From: Methanomicrobiales archaeon HGW-Methanomicrobiales-6
GTDB lineage: Archaea > Halobacteriota > Methanomicrobia > Methanomicrobiales > Methanoculleaceae
Direction: 5' to 3'
Assembly (NCBI GenBank): GCA_002839575.1
Contig: PGYH01000018.1
Coordinates: forward strand, 9,011 to 48,964
DNA: 39,954 bases
Shown here: in pieces, positions 1-7,792 of the stretch
Layout of the letters: the number at the start of each line of letters is the position of its first letter
Position numbering within the stretch: position 1 is the stretch's first letter
Notes under the pieces: generated by a model
What the model was told of the DNA's origin: nothing
Seen by the model: the letters and a program-made list of their open reading frames with translations, nothing else
The model's database searches: none
Program-made: the position numbers and the translations under genes

Positions 1-1235
1 TCTACGTGATCCCCCGCTACCGCACGGCGTTCGTGAACCCCTTTGCCGAGGTGCCGACGCTCGAGTTCCTCTGCTCGTTTTACGACAACGACGGGAAACC
101 CCTCGAGAGCTCGCCCGAGTACGTACTCCGCAAGGCGGACGAGGAGTTCACCCGCCGGACCGGGTACACCTTCAAGACGCTCGGCGAGCTCGAGTATTAC
201 GTCATCGGCCCGCGGGACGATCTCTACCCCGGCCGCGACCAGAAGGGCTACCACTCGGCCGAACCGTTCGTCAAGTTCGCGGACCTGCGGGACGAGGCGA
301 TGCGGCTGATTGCCCGCGCCGGCGGCCGGATCAAGTACGGCCACTCTGAGGTCGGATGTTTCTATAATGACGATACCTACTATGAGCAGCACGAGATCGA
401 GTTCCTGCCAATGTCGGTGGAGCAGGCGGTCGAGCAGTTGATCGTCGCGAAGTGGGTCTTGCGGATGCTCGGCAACCAGTACGGCGTCGAGATCAGCTTC
501 GCCCCGAAGATCACCGCCGGCAAGGCCGGGAGCGGGATGCATTTCCACATGCTCGTCGAGAAGGACGGCAAGAACCTGCTGGTCGAGGAAGGCAGGCTGA
601 GCCCGCTCGCCCGGAAGATGATAGCCGGTATTCTCGACGCCTCCGACGCCCTGACGGCCTTCGGGAACACCATCCCGACCTCCTACCTCCGTCTCGTTCC
701 ACACCAGGAAGCGCCGACGACGGTCTGCTGGGGCGATCGCAACCGCTCGGTCGTGGTCCGGGTGCCTCTCGGCTGGATCGGCGCCAACGGCATGACCTGT
801 GACGCCAACCCCGGTGAAAACGGCCTTACACCGAACCGTCCGTCGAAGCAGACGTTCGAGTATCGGGTCGCCGACGGCTCGGCCGATCCCTACCTGATCG
901 TCGCCGGCCTCGTCGTGGCGGCGCTACACGGGATCGAGATGCCCGGCGCGCTCGAGATGGCCGAGAAACTCTACGTCAGCGGGAACATATTCCGCCCCGA
1001 GTTCAAGGAGCGGCTCGCGGAGTTCCGGCAGCTTCCCGCCTCCTGTGTCGAGTCCGCCGAAGCGCTCAAGGCGAAAAGAGCGCTCTTCGAGCAGAGCGGA
1101 ATCTTCCCGGCGGGGATGATCGACAGCCGGATCACCACCCTGAAGGCCTTCGATGACCTGGGATTGAGCGAGAAACTGTACGGCAACAACGAAGCGATCC
1201 GCGAACTGGTTGAAGAGTTCCTCCACGTGGCGTGA
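1..1235 (+). CDS. glnA: Glutamine synthetase family protein, 5'-truncated by window edge
   Basis: Glutamine synthetase joins ammonia to glutamate using ATP in the cytoplasm. The reading frame is already open at base 3, and the first possible start (GTG at 6) falls inside a conserved stretch (VIPRYRTAFVNPF), so the true start lies left of the window. Visible catalytic-domain motifs are YYEQHEIEF (metal-binding glutamates), GSGMHFHM (the conserved SGMHxH), NRSVVVRVP (canonical NRSxxxRIP) and EYRVADGSADPYL (canonical ExRxxDxxxNPYL). About 410 residues are present, which is most of the catalytic region of a GSI-type enzyme. The residues differ somewhat from the best-known GlnA, so a paralogue acting on a related substrate is possible. 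A T-run lies 15 bases after the stop. The family is clear; the exact substrate is inferred. Confidence 0.9.
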   Translation, partial: YVIPRYRTAFVNPFAEVPTLEFLCSFYDNDGKPLESSPEYVLRKADEEFTRRTGYTFKTLGELEYYVIGPRDDLYPGRDQKGYHSAEPFVKFADLRDEAMRLIARAGGRIKYGHSEVGCFYNDDTYYEQHEIEFLPMSVEQAVEQLIVAKWVLRMLGNQYGVEISFAPKITAGKAGSGMHFHMLVEKDGKNLLVEEGRLSPLARKMIAGILDASDALTAFGNTIPTSYLRLVPHQEAPTTVCWGDRNRSVVVRVPLGWIGANGMTCDANPGENGLTPNRPSKQTFEYRVADGSADPYLIVAGLVVAALHGIEMPGALEMAEKLYVSGNIFRPEFKERLAEFRQLPASCVESAEALKAKRALFEQSGIFPAGMIDSRITTLKAFDDLGLSEKLYGNNEAIRELVEEFLHVA

Positions 1236-1249
1236 GAGCCGGAGAATAC

Positions 1250-1256
1250 TTTTTTT
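1250..1256 (+). terminator. T-run terminator after glutamine synthetase
   Basis: Seven consecutive T residues lie 15 bases downstream of the glutamine synthetase stop codon, with no strong hairpin. Archaeal RNA polymerase typically stops on such T-rich stretches, so this is the likely end of the transcript. Confidence 0.5.
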
Positions 1257-1467
1257 GCCGGCATTAACCGGGCACCGTCAACACCCCCCGCCCCCTGCAC
1301 CGATGGCTGCGGCACGGGGCAAACTTATTATCAGGAGGGCACCAGAGGAGGTCGCTCCCGGGAGTGAGGCGGGTTTTCCGGCGGGCGGAGGACACGGCCT
1401 CCCGCTATCCCCGGGGGCCGCGCAGAACCGCGACGGGCCGCGCACGTCCGGGTGGTGAGGAAAGCGT

Positions 1468-1761
1468 ATGAGAGGCGAAGCCGAAGAGAAGATGGGGGAA
1501 GAATCGAGACCGGTCACGTTTACCTGCTATCGTGTCACCCCGGGAGAGGAAGAAGGCACTCCCGAGGAGGGTATGAACACCTACAGCGTCGTGGTGCTGC
1601 TCCCCGACGGGGACATCAAGCACCAGGTCGTCTGGGCGCAGGCGCCCGAGGATATCGGCGATGCGATCCGGGTCCCCCCCGGTTCGCGGGTGATCATGAC
1701 CGAGATGAAGAACACCCTCGTATGGGACAGCGAAGAGGTGGGGGCCGCACCGGCCTCCTGA
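1468..1761 (+). CDS. Hypothetical small acidic protein (97 aa)
   Basis: This frame encodes 97 residues with no recognised domain. The upstream GGTGAGGA at about 1451-1458 is a fair ribosome binding site for the ATG at 1468; a second in-frame ATG at 1492 (MGEESRPV) is an alternative. The protein is soluble and acidic. Its central part (YSVVVLLPDGDIKHQVVWAQAPEDIGDAI) alternates hydrophobic and polar residues, as in a small beta-sheet fold. The GC-rich third codon positions agree with the neighbouring chromosomal genes, which supports it being real. It stands alone, between the glutamine synthetase terminator and an oppositely oriented Cache-domain remnant. Function unknown. Confidence 0.6.
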   Translation: MRGEAEEKMGEESRPVTFTCYRVTPGEEEGTPEEGMNTYSVVVLLPDGDIKHQVVWAQAPEDIGDAIRVPPGSRVIMTEMKNTLVWDSEEVGAAPAS

Positions 1762-1812
1762 TCTTTCAGGGTGCCGGGGAGGGGAGCGATGCGCTCTCCC
1801 CGGTGATCTCGC

Positions 1813-2085
1813 TTAAGTAGACCCCGACCCCACCCACCAGGTGTCGTCGACCGGGAGGACGTAGCCGATCTTGAGTTCGTCACGGTCCTCCTGCCCGGGG
1901 TTCGGCCAGATGAAGACGATGAATCCTCCTCCCGACTCTGCGGTATCCCTGAGCGCCCGGATGTTCTCCATCCCGTACGGGTCCTGCCGCCCGATCAGGC
2001 TCGTGCCGATCGCGTCCTTCTCGTGGGGGTGGGCAAGGAGCGTCCCGCCATAGTCGTAAGCGTATACGTAGAGGGGTCCCTGCGT
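1813..2085 (-). pseudogene. Remnant of a Cache-domain sensory protein (C-terminal half only)
   Basis: Read leftward, this frame gives about 90 residues ending at a TAA (1815-1813). They match the C-terminal half of an extracellular single-Cache domain: YVYAYDYGGTLLAHPHEKDA, then GTSLIGRQDPYGMENIRALRD, then KIGYVLPVDDTWWVGSG. Those are the usual GxxLAHP, GG.F and DDTWW.GSG positions of the family. The frame stays open upstream to a TGA near 2150 but has no ATG, GTG or TTG start, and the sequence stops being Cache-like above residue QGPLYV. The fragment also lacks any signal peptide or membrane segment. I read it as the surviving 3' end of a decayed extracytoplasmic ligand-sensing gene. Confidence 0.65.
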
Positions 2086-2198
2086 GATCCTGACACGCCG
2101 GAATCTTCCTCGCCGGGAAAATGATGTGCTCTCCTCTCCCGACTCCGCTCATCGAGAGGTATATGTGGGATCGCATCCCCCGACCGTGAGGTGATCTG

Positions 2199-2891
2199 AT
2201 GGCGAATGTTACCCAGCAGATGGCGAAAGCCACGGAGTACAGTGCGGTCAACCTGACGGCCGATGCCGGGGTGGATGTGGAGCGATGGAGCCGGACGCCG
2301 GACGAAGCGACGCTCAAAAAGACGGCTGAGGCGATCGAGGCCCGGAACGTCAGGGTGGTCGTCGTCGATACGGCCGAGGACGCGCTCCGGGCGGTCGTCG
2401 ACCTGCTGCCCGAAGGAGCCGAGGTCATGAACGGCTACTCGACGACCCTGATCGAGATCGGATACGACCGGGTGCTCAAAGAGAACCCGAAGGGGTGGCG
2501 GGACTACCACGCGGCCATCACCGCCGAGAACGACACCGGGAAGCGGCACGCGCTCCGCCGCAAGAGCGTCGCTGCGGACTACTTCCTCTCCGGGGTGCAG
2601 GCAATCACCGAAGCGGGCGAGATCGTCGGGTGCGACAAGACCGGGAGCCGGATGGGAGCATGGCCTCACGCGGCGGCGCACCTCATCCTCGTCTCCGGGA
2701 CGAACAAGATCGTGCCGACCCTCGACGATGCGCTCCGGCGGTGCCGGGAGTACGCCCTGCCTCTCGAGAACCAGCGTGCGCAGCATGCCTACAATATCGG
2801 GAGTTACATCGGCAAACACGTCATCCTCGACCACGAAGACACCGACGGGAGGATAACCCTGGTCCTGATCCGGGAGCGGCTCGGCTACTGA
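2199..2891 (+). CDS. LUD domain protein (LutC/YkgG-like)
   Basis: The 230 residues match the LUD domain family, best known from lactate-utilisation proteins LutB and LutC. Typical features are the N-terminal helix with RNVRVVVVDTAEDAL, the glycine-rich EVMNGYSTTLIEIG segment, and FLSGVQAITEAGEIVGCDKTGSR followed by HAAAHLILVSGTNKIVPTLDDAL, the family hallmark (VTGTD.AIAETGT... SG.NKIV). The ATG at 2199 has GAGGTGAT at about 2187-2194 as ribosome binding site. There are no partner lutA or lutB genes here, so a lactate role cannot be assumed; many archaea carry lone LUD proteins of unknown role. The gene appears to be monocistronic. Confidence 0.85.
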   Translation: MANVTQQMAKATEYSAVNLTADAGVDVERWSRTPDEATLKKTAEAIEARNVRVVVVDTAEDALRAVVDLLPEGAEVMNGYSTTLIEIGYDRVLKENPKGWRDYHAAITAENDTGKRHALRRKSVAADYFLSGVQAITEAGEIVGCDKTGSRMGAWPHAAAHLILVSGTNKIVPTLDDALRRCREYALPLENQRAQHAYNIGSYIGKHVILDHEDTDGRITLVLIRERLGY

Positions 2892-3064
2892 ATCCGGCTG
2901 TCCCGCGCGGCGGCACCGGGCCTGCCCGCTCATGTGAAGGGCGGTGTCTTCACGGCAGGCGTATGCCCGGTTCACCTCTTTTGCGAGGCGGGGGTCAACC
3001 CTACCCCCCCTCTCTCCTCAATCCGGGGGTTCAGTATATCTGACCGCCCGTGCTACCTTAATGC

Positions 3065-3886
3065 ATGGAGATCGCAGAAATCCTCAGCTTCCCCGTTCCG
3101 CTCTCCGACATCACGCTTGAAAGCGTTGTTCTCGCCGTGCTTGTCGCGATCATCGGGTGGATCGTGGTGAAGGTGCTTACGTCTGTCTTCACAAAGATGC
3201 TCTCCCGGGCGTCAAAACTGCCCGCCCTGGTCATCGAATTCCTGGTCCGGTTCTTCTCGGTCCTGCTCTACGTGATCCTCGCCCTCATTGTCCTCGCGAC
3301 GCTCGGGTTCGACGTCTCCTCCATGGTGCTCGGGCTCTCGGCGGTGATCGGGCTCATCCTCGGTTTCGGCCTCCAGGATACCGTCACCAACCTCGCCGCC
3401 GGGGTCTGGCTGGCGGCGTTCCGCCCCATCGACAAGGGTGAGTTCGTCGAGGTCAACGGCATATCCGGGACGGTCACCTCGGTCGGCATCATGGCGACCG
3501 AGCTGCTGAAGTTCGACAACACCTACATCACCATCCCGAACTCTCTGGTCTGGGGGAGCCCGGTGATCAACTCCACCCGCATGGATACCCGTCGTGCCGA
3601 GGTCAAGGTCAGGGTCGCTTACGACAGCGACCTGAATACAGCGATCCGGGTCGCCACCGACCTGATGGCGGCCCACGAACGGGTGCTCCCATCGCCGGAA
3701 CCTACGGTTCTCGTCACCGAACTTGCCGACTCTTCGGTGAACCTCTCCCTGCGCGCGTGGGCGAAGACGTCCGATATGTGGGACGTGCAGTGGGATCTGA
3801 CCCGTGACATCGTCGGGGCGTTCAAGGAGGCCGGAATCGAGATAGCCTTCCCGCAGGTGGACATCCACCTGGACAGGATGCAATAG
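3065..3886 (+). CDS. mscS: MscS-family mechanosensitive ion channel
   Basis: This 273-residue protein is a small-conductance mechanosensitive channel that releases osmolytes when membrane tension rises. Three membrane helices lie at about residues 16-40 (VVLAVLVAIIGWIVVKVL), 55-80 (EFLVRFFSVLLYVILALIV) and 88-125. The third contains the pore-lining, glycine- and alanine-rich LGLSAVIGLILGFGLQDTVT and the conserved turn before the beta domain. The beta domain follows with FRPIDKGEFVEVNGISGTV and the family signature ITIPNSLVWGSPVIN. The C-terminal part (about 175-273) is the cytoplasmic alpha/beta vestibule. Two ATG codons overlap at 3062 and 3065; 3065 gives the normal N-terminus. Length is normal for the minimal family. 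A T-run follows the stop. Confidence 0.93.
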   Translation: MEIAEILSFPVPLSDITLESVVLAVLVAIIGWIVVKVLTSVFTKMLSRASKLPALVIEFLVRFFSVLLYVILALIVLATLGFDVSSMVLGLSAVIGLILGFGLQDTVTNLAAGVWLAAFRPIDKGEFVEVNGISGTVTSVGIMATELLKFDNTYITIPNSLVWGSPVINSTRMDTRRAEVKVRVAYDSDLNTAIRVATDLMAAHERVLPSPEPTVLVTELADSSVNLSLRAWAKTSDMWDVQWDLTRDIVGAFKEAGIEIAFPQVDIHLDRMQ

Positions 3887-3896
3887 ATCACTTCTA

Positions 3897-3902
3897 TTTT
3901 TT
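3897..3902 (+). terminator. T-run terminator after mscS
   Basis: Six T residues begin 10 bases after the mscS stop codon, the usual form of an archaeal termination signal. Nothing coding was recognised between here and 4300; an antisense open frame at 3942-4163 has no protein-like features. Confidence 0.45.
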
Positions 3903-4222
3903 AGATTCGCGTCCGGCCCCTTCCCTGCCCGGCGGCACTCTCTATGGACATCGTCCCCGTGGTTTTAGGGTTCTCTCCCCGCACGGTAGAGGATCCGGTG
4001 TTTCCTGCTCCCCGGAAAGGGATCGCCGTAGTGCTCCCGGTACGGGACTACCTGTCACCGGGGTATCCACTCCGGCTGTATTGCAGTATGCCGAACCGGG
4101 GCTGAAAATGTCCCTGGATGCTCCCGGTGCGAGGGGGGAGTCACGTACAATGCCGGTTTTCAAACGTTAGCAGGTATCCCCTGTCCAGAAAGGAGAATGC
4201 ATTTTTTTAATTGATGTCCGAT

Positions 4223-4237
4223 GTTAATTGAATTAAC
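4223..4237. promoter_or_regulatory. Perfect 15-bp palindrome, candidate operator
   Basis: GTTAATTGAATTAAC reads the same on both strands around a central G. It sits in an AT-rich patch of an otherwise GC-rich region, about 20 bases upstream of the TATA-like box for the gene at 4300. Position and symmetry are those of a binding site for a dimeric regulator. The regulator is not identifiable. Confidence 0.5.
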
Positions 4238-4254
4238 TTATGATATCAGAGGGA

Positions 4255-4263
4255 TATTTATAA
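4255..4263 (+). promoter_or_regulatory. TATA box for the gene at 4300
   Basis: TATTTATAA is a good archaeal TATA element. A start site about 25 bases downstream would fall near 4285, just ahead of the ribosome binding site GGAGGTGA at 4288-4295. Confidence 0.55.
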
Positions 4264-4299
4264 CTTAACTTTGTAACGTGATGCAATGGAGGTGAAATT

Positions 4300-4641
4300 G
4301 TGGCAATAACCGCGATAATGAACATAATCGGCGGACTGGTATTATGTGCGGGAATTATAGGGGCCCTGCCCGTGCTCGGGGGCTTCCTTGAGAAGGCAGG
4401 CAAGTTCCTGGGCGGTTTCCAGGTCATCATAGGGATCATCATGATGATCCTCGGACTGCTGGGGATCTTCTCGCTGCAGGGTATAGTTGCCTTCCTGGTA
4501 GGAGTCATCCTCCTGACCGGTGCGTTCCACGTGGTCCCGGGTCTCGGTAAGTATCTCGAGAAGTTCGGCACGTGGCTGGGCGGCTTCCAGACGATCATCG
4601 GTGTCATCGCGATCGTCATCGGTATCCTGGGGCTTCTCTGA
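4300..4641 (+). CDS. Small membrane protein with two internal repeats (113 aa)
   Basis: The GTG at 4300 is the preferred start because a near-perfect GGAGGTGA lies at 4288-4295; an ATG at 4318 is less well placed. The protein is almost entirely hydrophobic, with four predicted membrane helices. It has an obvious internal duplication. Residues about 9-56 contain GALPVLGGFLEKAGKFLGGF followed by QVIIGIIMMILGLLGIF. Residues about 66-113 contain GAFHVVPGLGKYLEKFGTWL then GGFQTIIGVIAIVIGILGLL. Each unit is helix, amphipathic LEKxGxxLGGFQ loop, helix. Function is unknown; the fold could be a small channel or a membrane scaffold. It has its own promoter, preceded by a palindromic operator candidate, so it is probably regulated on its own. 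Confidence 0.75.
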   Translation: MAITAIMNIIGGLVLCAGIIGALPVLGGFLEKAGKFLGGFQVIIGIIMMILGLLGIFSLQGIVAFLVGVILLTGAFHVVPGLGKYLEKFGTWLGGFQTIIGVIAIVIGILGLL

Positions 4642-4799
4642 GGCTTTACCCCGGGGTTGAAGGCGGCAGAGCGTGAACTCCCGCGGGTGAAAACCCGGGA
4701 TGAACGCAAGGCCGCCCTTCTCCCTTATTTCAAGATCTTAACCGTTTTTTGCATCTTCACTATGAACCAGGAGGATTTCCCGGTTTCAACGAGCCTCCC

Positions 4800-6269
4800 T
4801 CACCGGGTGCGCCCGAAGTCGATGAAACCCTTGTAGGGATCGACCGCCATCAGGCGGACGCGCACCCTCTGGCCGACCCTGAGCCCCTGCTCGCCCAGCA
4901 CGACCCTTCCTTCGGCCGGCGGGTCAATCAGCCGGACATACGTCCCTTTCGCCGAGGCGCCGGTGACAAACGCTGCAAATGTCTCACCGATCCTCTCCCG
5001 GAGGAGGACCGCGGCCGCGGCCTTCCGGACGTAACGCTCGACCTTCTGTGAGGCCTTCTCCCGGTCGGTGAGCCGGGCGGCGAGGTCCTCGAGTTCGTCC
5101 ATCGTGTAGGGCGGGTCGCGCTCGCCGCCGACGGCTGATTTCACCAACCGCTGGATGATGAGGTCGACGTAGCGTCGGTTCGGGGCGGTGCCGTGGGTGT
5201 AGTCGGTGACGGCGAGGGCGAAGTGGCCGATCGGCTCGTCGCCCGGCCGGAACGCCACGTACTCGCCCGCTCCCATCAGTTTCACCACGGTGAGCGAGAG
5301 GTCGGGGAAGCGGTCGGGGTCGGCCGCTTTCTGCCGGATGAGGAACCGGGTGAGCGCTTCGGCGTCCGGCTCGGCGGGAAGGTTCTCGCCGCGCTCCGCG
5401 GCCTCGGCAACGATCCCGTCCCAGTTCTTCGGGGTGCGGACGACCCGGTGGATCATGGGGAGATCGGCGGCGTTCAAGAACGCCGTCAGGGTTCCGTTCG
5501 CCGCGACCATGAACTCCTCGATCAGGCACCGCGCGCGGTTCTGCTCCTGAACGACGAGACCCATGACCCGGTTCTCCTCAACGACCGGTTCGGCTTCGAT
5601 CGTCTCGAGGGCGAGCGCTCCCTGTTCCGTCCGGCGCTTCTTCATCTGCATCGCGGCCTCGTCCTGGAGGAGGACCTGTTCCGCGAGGCCCGGCGTCTCT
5701 GCAACCATCTCCGGGATGGCCCCTTTCCCTTCCAGCCAGTCGCCGACCTCCTCGTAGACGAGTTTTGCCCGGTTCGTGACAATCGCCCGGTAGACGTCGC
5801 CGGGTAGCGTGCTCCCATCGGGAAGAACGGTGTATTCGATGACGACTGCCATTCGGTCCCGGCCAGGCAGGAGTGAGGTGATGCCCGCCGAGAGGCGGTC
5901 GGGAAGCATTGGAAAGGTCGTAACGCCGGTGTAGACCGAGGTTCCGTTATGGGCGGCGTGCCGGTCGGTCCCCGAGCCTTTCGGGACGTAGACGTCGACG
6001 TCGGCGATGGCAACCCGGACCAGGATCTCGCCGTTGCTCTCTCTTTCGCAGACCTCGATCTGGTCAAGGTCCTCCGAGTCGTGGTTGTCGATCGAGGACC
6101 AGAGGAGCGAACGGAGGTCGCGTGGGTCATCGAGGGTCTCCGGGAAGACTTTGGCGTCGAGGCCCTCGACCTCGCGGAGGACGGGTGGCGGGAACCCGGG
6201 GATAAAACCGTACTGCTGCATCGCCGTCCACGCGATGCCCTTGAGGTTGACGGGCTGCTGGTTCTGCAT
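4800..6269 (-). CDS. RNB-domain (RNase II/R family) ribonuclease
   Basis: The 489-residue product belongs to the RNB exoribonuclease family, which degrades RNA 3' to 5' with Mg2+. The catalytic start of the RNB domain is near residues 58-72, SSIDNHDSEDLDQIEV, with the aspartates that bind metal in RNase II. VRVAIADVDVYVPKGS and TTFPMLPDRLSAGITSLLPG follow, both classic RNB motifs. Further on are RCLIEEFMVAANGTL and TDYTHGTAPNRRYVDLIIQR, which also match the family. The last roughly 55 residues (AKGTYVRLIDPPAEGRVVLG...) resemble an S1 RNA-binding domain. Cold-shock domains are missing at the N-terminus, so it is shorter than bacterial RNase R. RNB enzymes occur in only some archaea alongside the exosome. 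The next gene upstream on the same strand is unrelated. Confidence 0.9.
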   Translation of the reverse strand: MQNQQPVNLKGIAWTAMQQYGFIPGFPPPVLREVEGLDAKVFPETLDDPRDLRSLLWSSIDNHDSEDLDQIEVCERESNGEILVRVAIADVDVYVPKGSGTDRHAAHNGTSVYTGVTTFPMLPDRLSAGITSLLPGRDRMAVVIEYTVLPDGSTLPGDVYRAIVTNRAKLVYEEVGDWLEGKGAIPEMVAETPGLAEQVLLQDEAAMQMKKRRTEQGALALETIEAEPVVEENRVMGLVVQEQNRARCLIEEFMVAANGTLTAFLNAADLPMIHRVVRTPKNWDGIVAEAAERGENLPAEPDAEALTRFLIRQKAADPDRFPDLSLTVVKLMGAGEYVAFRPGDEPIGHFALAVTDYTHGTAPNRRYVDLIIQRLVKSAVGGERDPPYTMDELEDLAARLTDREKASQKVERYVRKAAAAVLLRERIGETFAAFVTGASAKGTYVRLIDPPAEGRVVLGEQGLRVGQRVRVRLMAVDPYKGFIDFGRTR

Positions 6270-6372
6270 CTCTGCTTGAGTGATTCGTTTACGTGTATAA
6301 AAAATGGCCTGTGGGGGCCTTCGCCCTATTCACGGCGGTTTCGGGCCGCTCCTACCATGCTCCCCGGACAGT

Positions 6373-7023
6373 TCACCGGATCTCGATCCGCTCCCCCGTT
6401 ACCATGTGGTGCGCCTTCTCCGCGATCTTGCACGCGTGGTCCCCGCAGCGTTCGAGGTATCGAGCGATCATGATGTAGTTCGTGCACCTCGCGATCGTCT
6501 CCGGGTTCTCCGTCATGCAGGCGAGGCATTCGCGGAGTATGGAATACCTGAGGGCGTCGACCGCCTCCTCCCTCTCTTCGATGCCGCGTATCGCAGTGAG
6601 GTCTTCGCGTTCGAAGGCGACCAGCGCGTCCGCGATCATCCCCTCGACGATATCCGCCATCTGGGGAATCCCTATAAGGCCTCCTGCGTGCGGCGCGTCG
6701 GCGAGTTCGGGCACGACGGCGGCGATGTCTTTGCCGTAGCGCCCGATGCGGTAGAGGTAGGTGATCGTCTTCAGCGAGGCCGCAATCGTCCGCAGGTCTT
6801 TTGCCATCGGCTGGTGGAGAGCGATGAGCCTCAGGCATTTCTGCTCGATCTCGTGATCCTGGTCCGCGATCCTCTGCTTGTCCCGGGCGACCAACTCGAT
6901 CAGCGCCGCGTCCTGGGTCCGGAGCGCTTCCATCGACCGGTGCAGCATGCCCTGCGCGAGGCAGCCCATCGCGAGGACGTCCCCTTTCAGGGACGCAAGT
7001 TCCGCATGAAATTTCTCTGCCAT
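6373..7023 (-). CDS. phoU: Phosphate transport regulator PhoU
   Basis: This 216-residue, all-helical protein has the two PhoU repeats, each a three-helix bundle. Residues 1-105 include ELASLKGDVLAMGCLAQGML and DQDHEIEQKCLRLIALHQPM. Residues 110-216 include TIARCTNYIMIARYLERCGD and HACKIAEKAHHMVTGE. The E..CLRLIALHQP and YLERCGDHAxxIAE strings are the metal-binding family signatures. PhoU damps the Pst transporter when phosphate is plentiful. It begins 5 bases after the pstB stop, in the same leftward operon, as is standard. A second PhoU-domain protein (10715-11725) sits at the other end of the locus. Confidence 0.96.
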   Translation of the reverse strand: MAEKFHAELASLKGDVLAMGCLAQGMLHRSMEALRTQDAALIELVARDKQRIADQDHEIEQKCLRLIALHQPMAKDLRTIAASLKTITYLYRIGRYGKDIAAVVPELADAPHAGGLIGIPQMADIVEGMIADALVAFEREDLTAIRGIEEREEAVDALRYSILRECLACMTENPETIARCTNYIMIARYLERCGDHACKIAEKAHHMVTGERIEIR

Positions 7024-7028
7024 TGTAT

Positions 7029-7790
7029 CTACCCGAATCGTCCCGTGATGTAGTTCTCCGTCAGTTCTTCGCCGGGATCTTCGAAGATCCGCGAGGTTTC
7101 GTCGAATTCGATCAGTTCTCCCATGTACATGAACCCGGTGTATTCGCTGACCCGCGCCGCCTGCTGCATGTTGTGCGTGACGATGACGACGGTGTAGTTC
7201 CGGGCAAGCCGGATAATGAGGTCCTCGATCTTTCCTGTGGCAATGGGGTCGAGGGCGGAGCAGGGTTCGTCCATCAGGATCACCTCGGGTTCGACGGCAA
7301 GGGACCGTGCGATACAGAGCCTCTGCTGCTGCCCGCCCGAGAGGGCGAGCGCCGGTTCATGGAGCCGGTCTTTTACCTCGTCCCAGAGCGCTGCGCCCTT
7401 CAGGCTCTCCTCGACGATACGGTCGAGCGCACCCTTTTCCCGCACCCCGTGAATGCGGGGGCCGTAAGCGACGTTCTCGTAGATGCTCTTTGGGAAGGGG
7501 TTCGGCTTCTGGAAGACCATGCCGATCTTTTCGCGGACTGCATACGCGTCCGCATGGCCGTCGTAGATGTCCTCCCCATTGAAGAGGACGTTTCCGGTGA
7601 TCCTCGACGAATCGATGAGATCGTTCATCCGGTTGCAGCACCGGAGCAGGGTCGACTTCCCGCATCCCGACGGCCCGATGAGCGCCGTGACCGTCTTCTT
7701 CGGGATGCGGACCGTGATGTCGATGAGGGCGTGTTTCTGCCCGTACCAGAGGTTGAGGTCTCTTGTCTCGAGAATTGTGGAATTGTCCAT
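7029..7790 (-). CDS. pstB: Phosphate ABC transporter ATP-binding protein PstB
   Basis: PstB powers high-affinity phosphate import. The 253 residues contain Walker [10 protein letters not shown] near residue 37-45, the Q-loop [20 protein letters not shown], the ABC signature LSGGQQQR, Walker [14 protein letters not shown] and the switch histidine in [10 protein letters not shown]. The start at 7790 ([12 protein letters not shown]) is chosen because it gives the normal N-terminus and sits 2 bases after the pstC-pstA stop. Its ribosome binding site (GGTGATG) lies inside the end of that gene. The frame is open much further upstream, but that stretch is antisense-type noise over the permease gene. 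Translational coupling within the operon is likely. Confidence 0.97.
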   Translation of the reverse strand: MDNSTILETRDLNLWYGQKHALIDITVRIPKKTVTALIGPSGCGKSTLLRCCNRMNDLIDSSRITGNVLFNGEDIYDGHADAYAVREKIGMVFQKPNPFPKSIYENVAYGPRIHGVREKGALDRIVEESLKGAALWDEVKDRLHEPALALSGGQQQRLCIARSLAVEPEVILMDEPCSALDPIATGKIEDLIIRLARNYTVVIVTHNMQQAARVSEYTGFMYMGELIEFDETSRIFEDPGEELTENYITGRFG

Positions 7791-7792
7791 TT

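Noticed and set aside
3942-4163. A 73-codon antisense open frame downstream of mscS
   Set aside because: No ribosome binding site, no conserved-looking sequence, and it lies in a GC-rich gap where random open frames are common.
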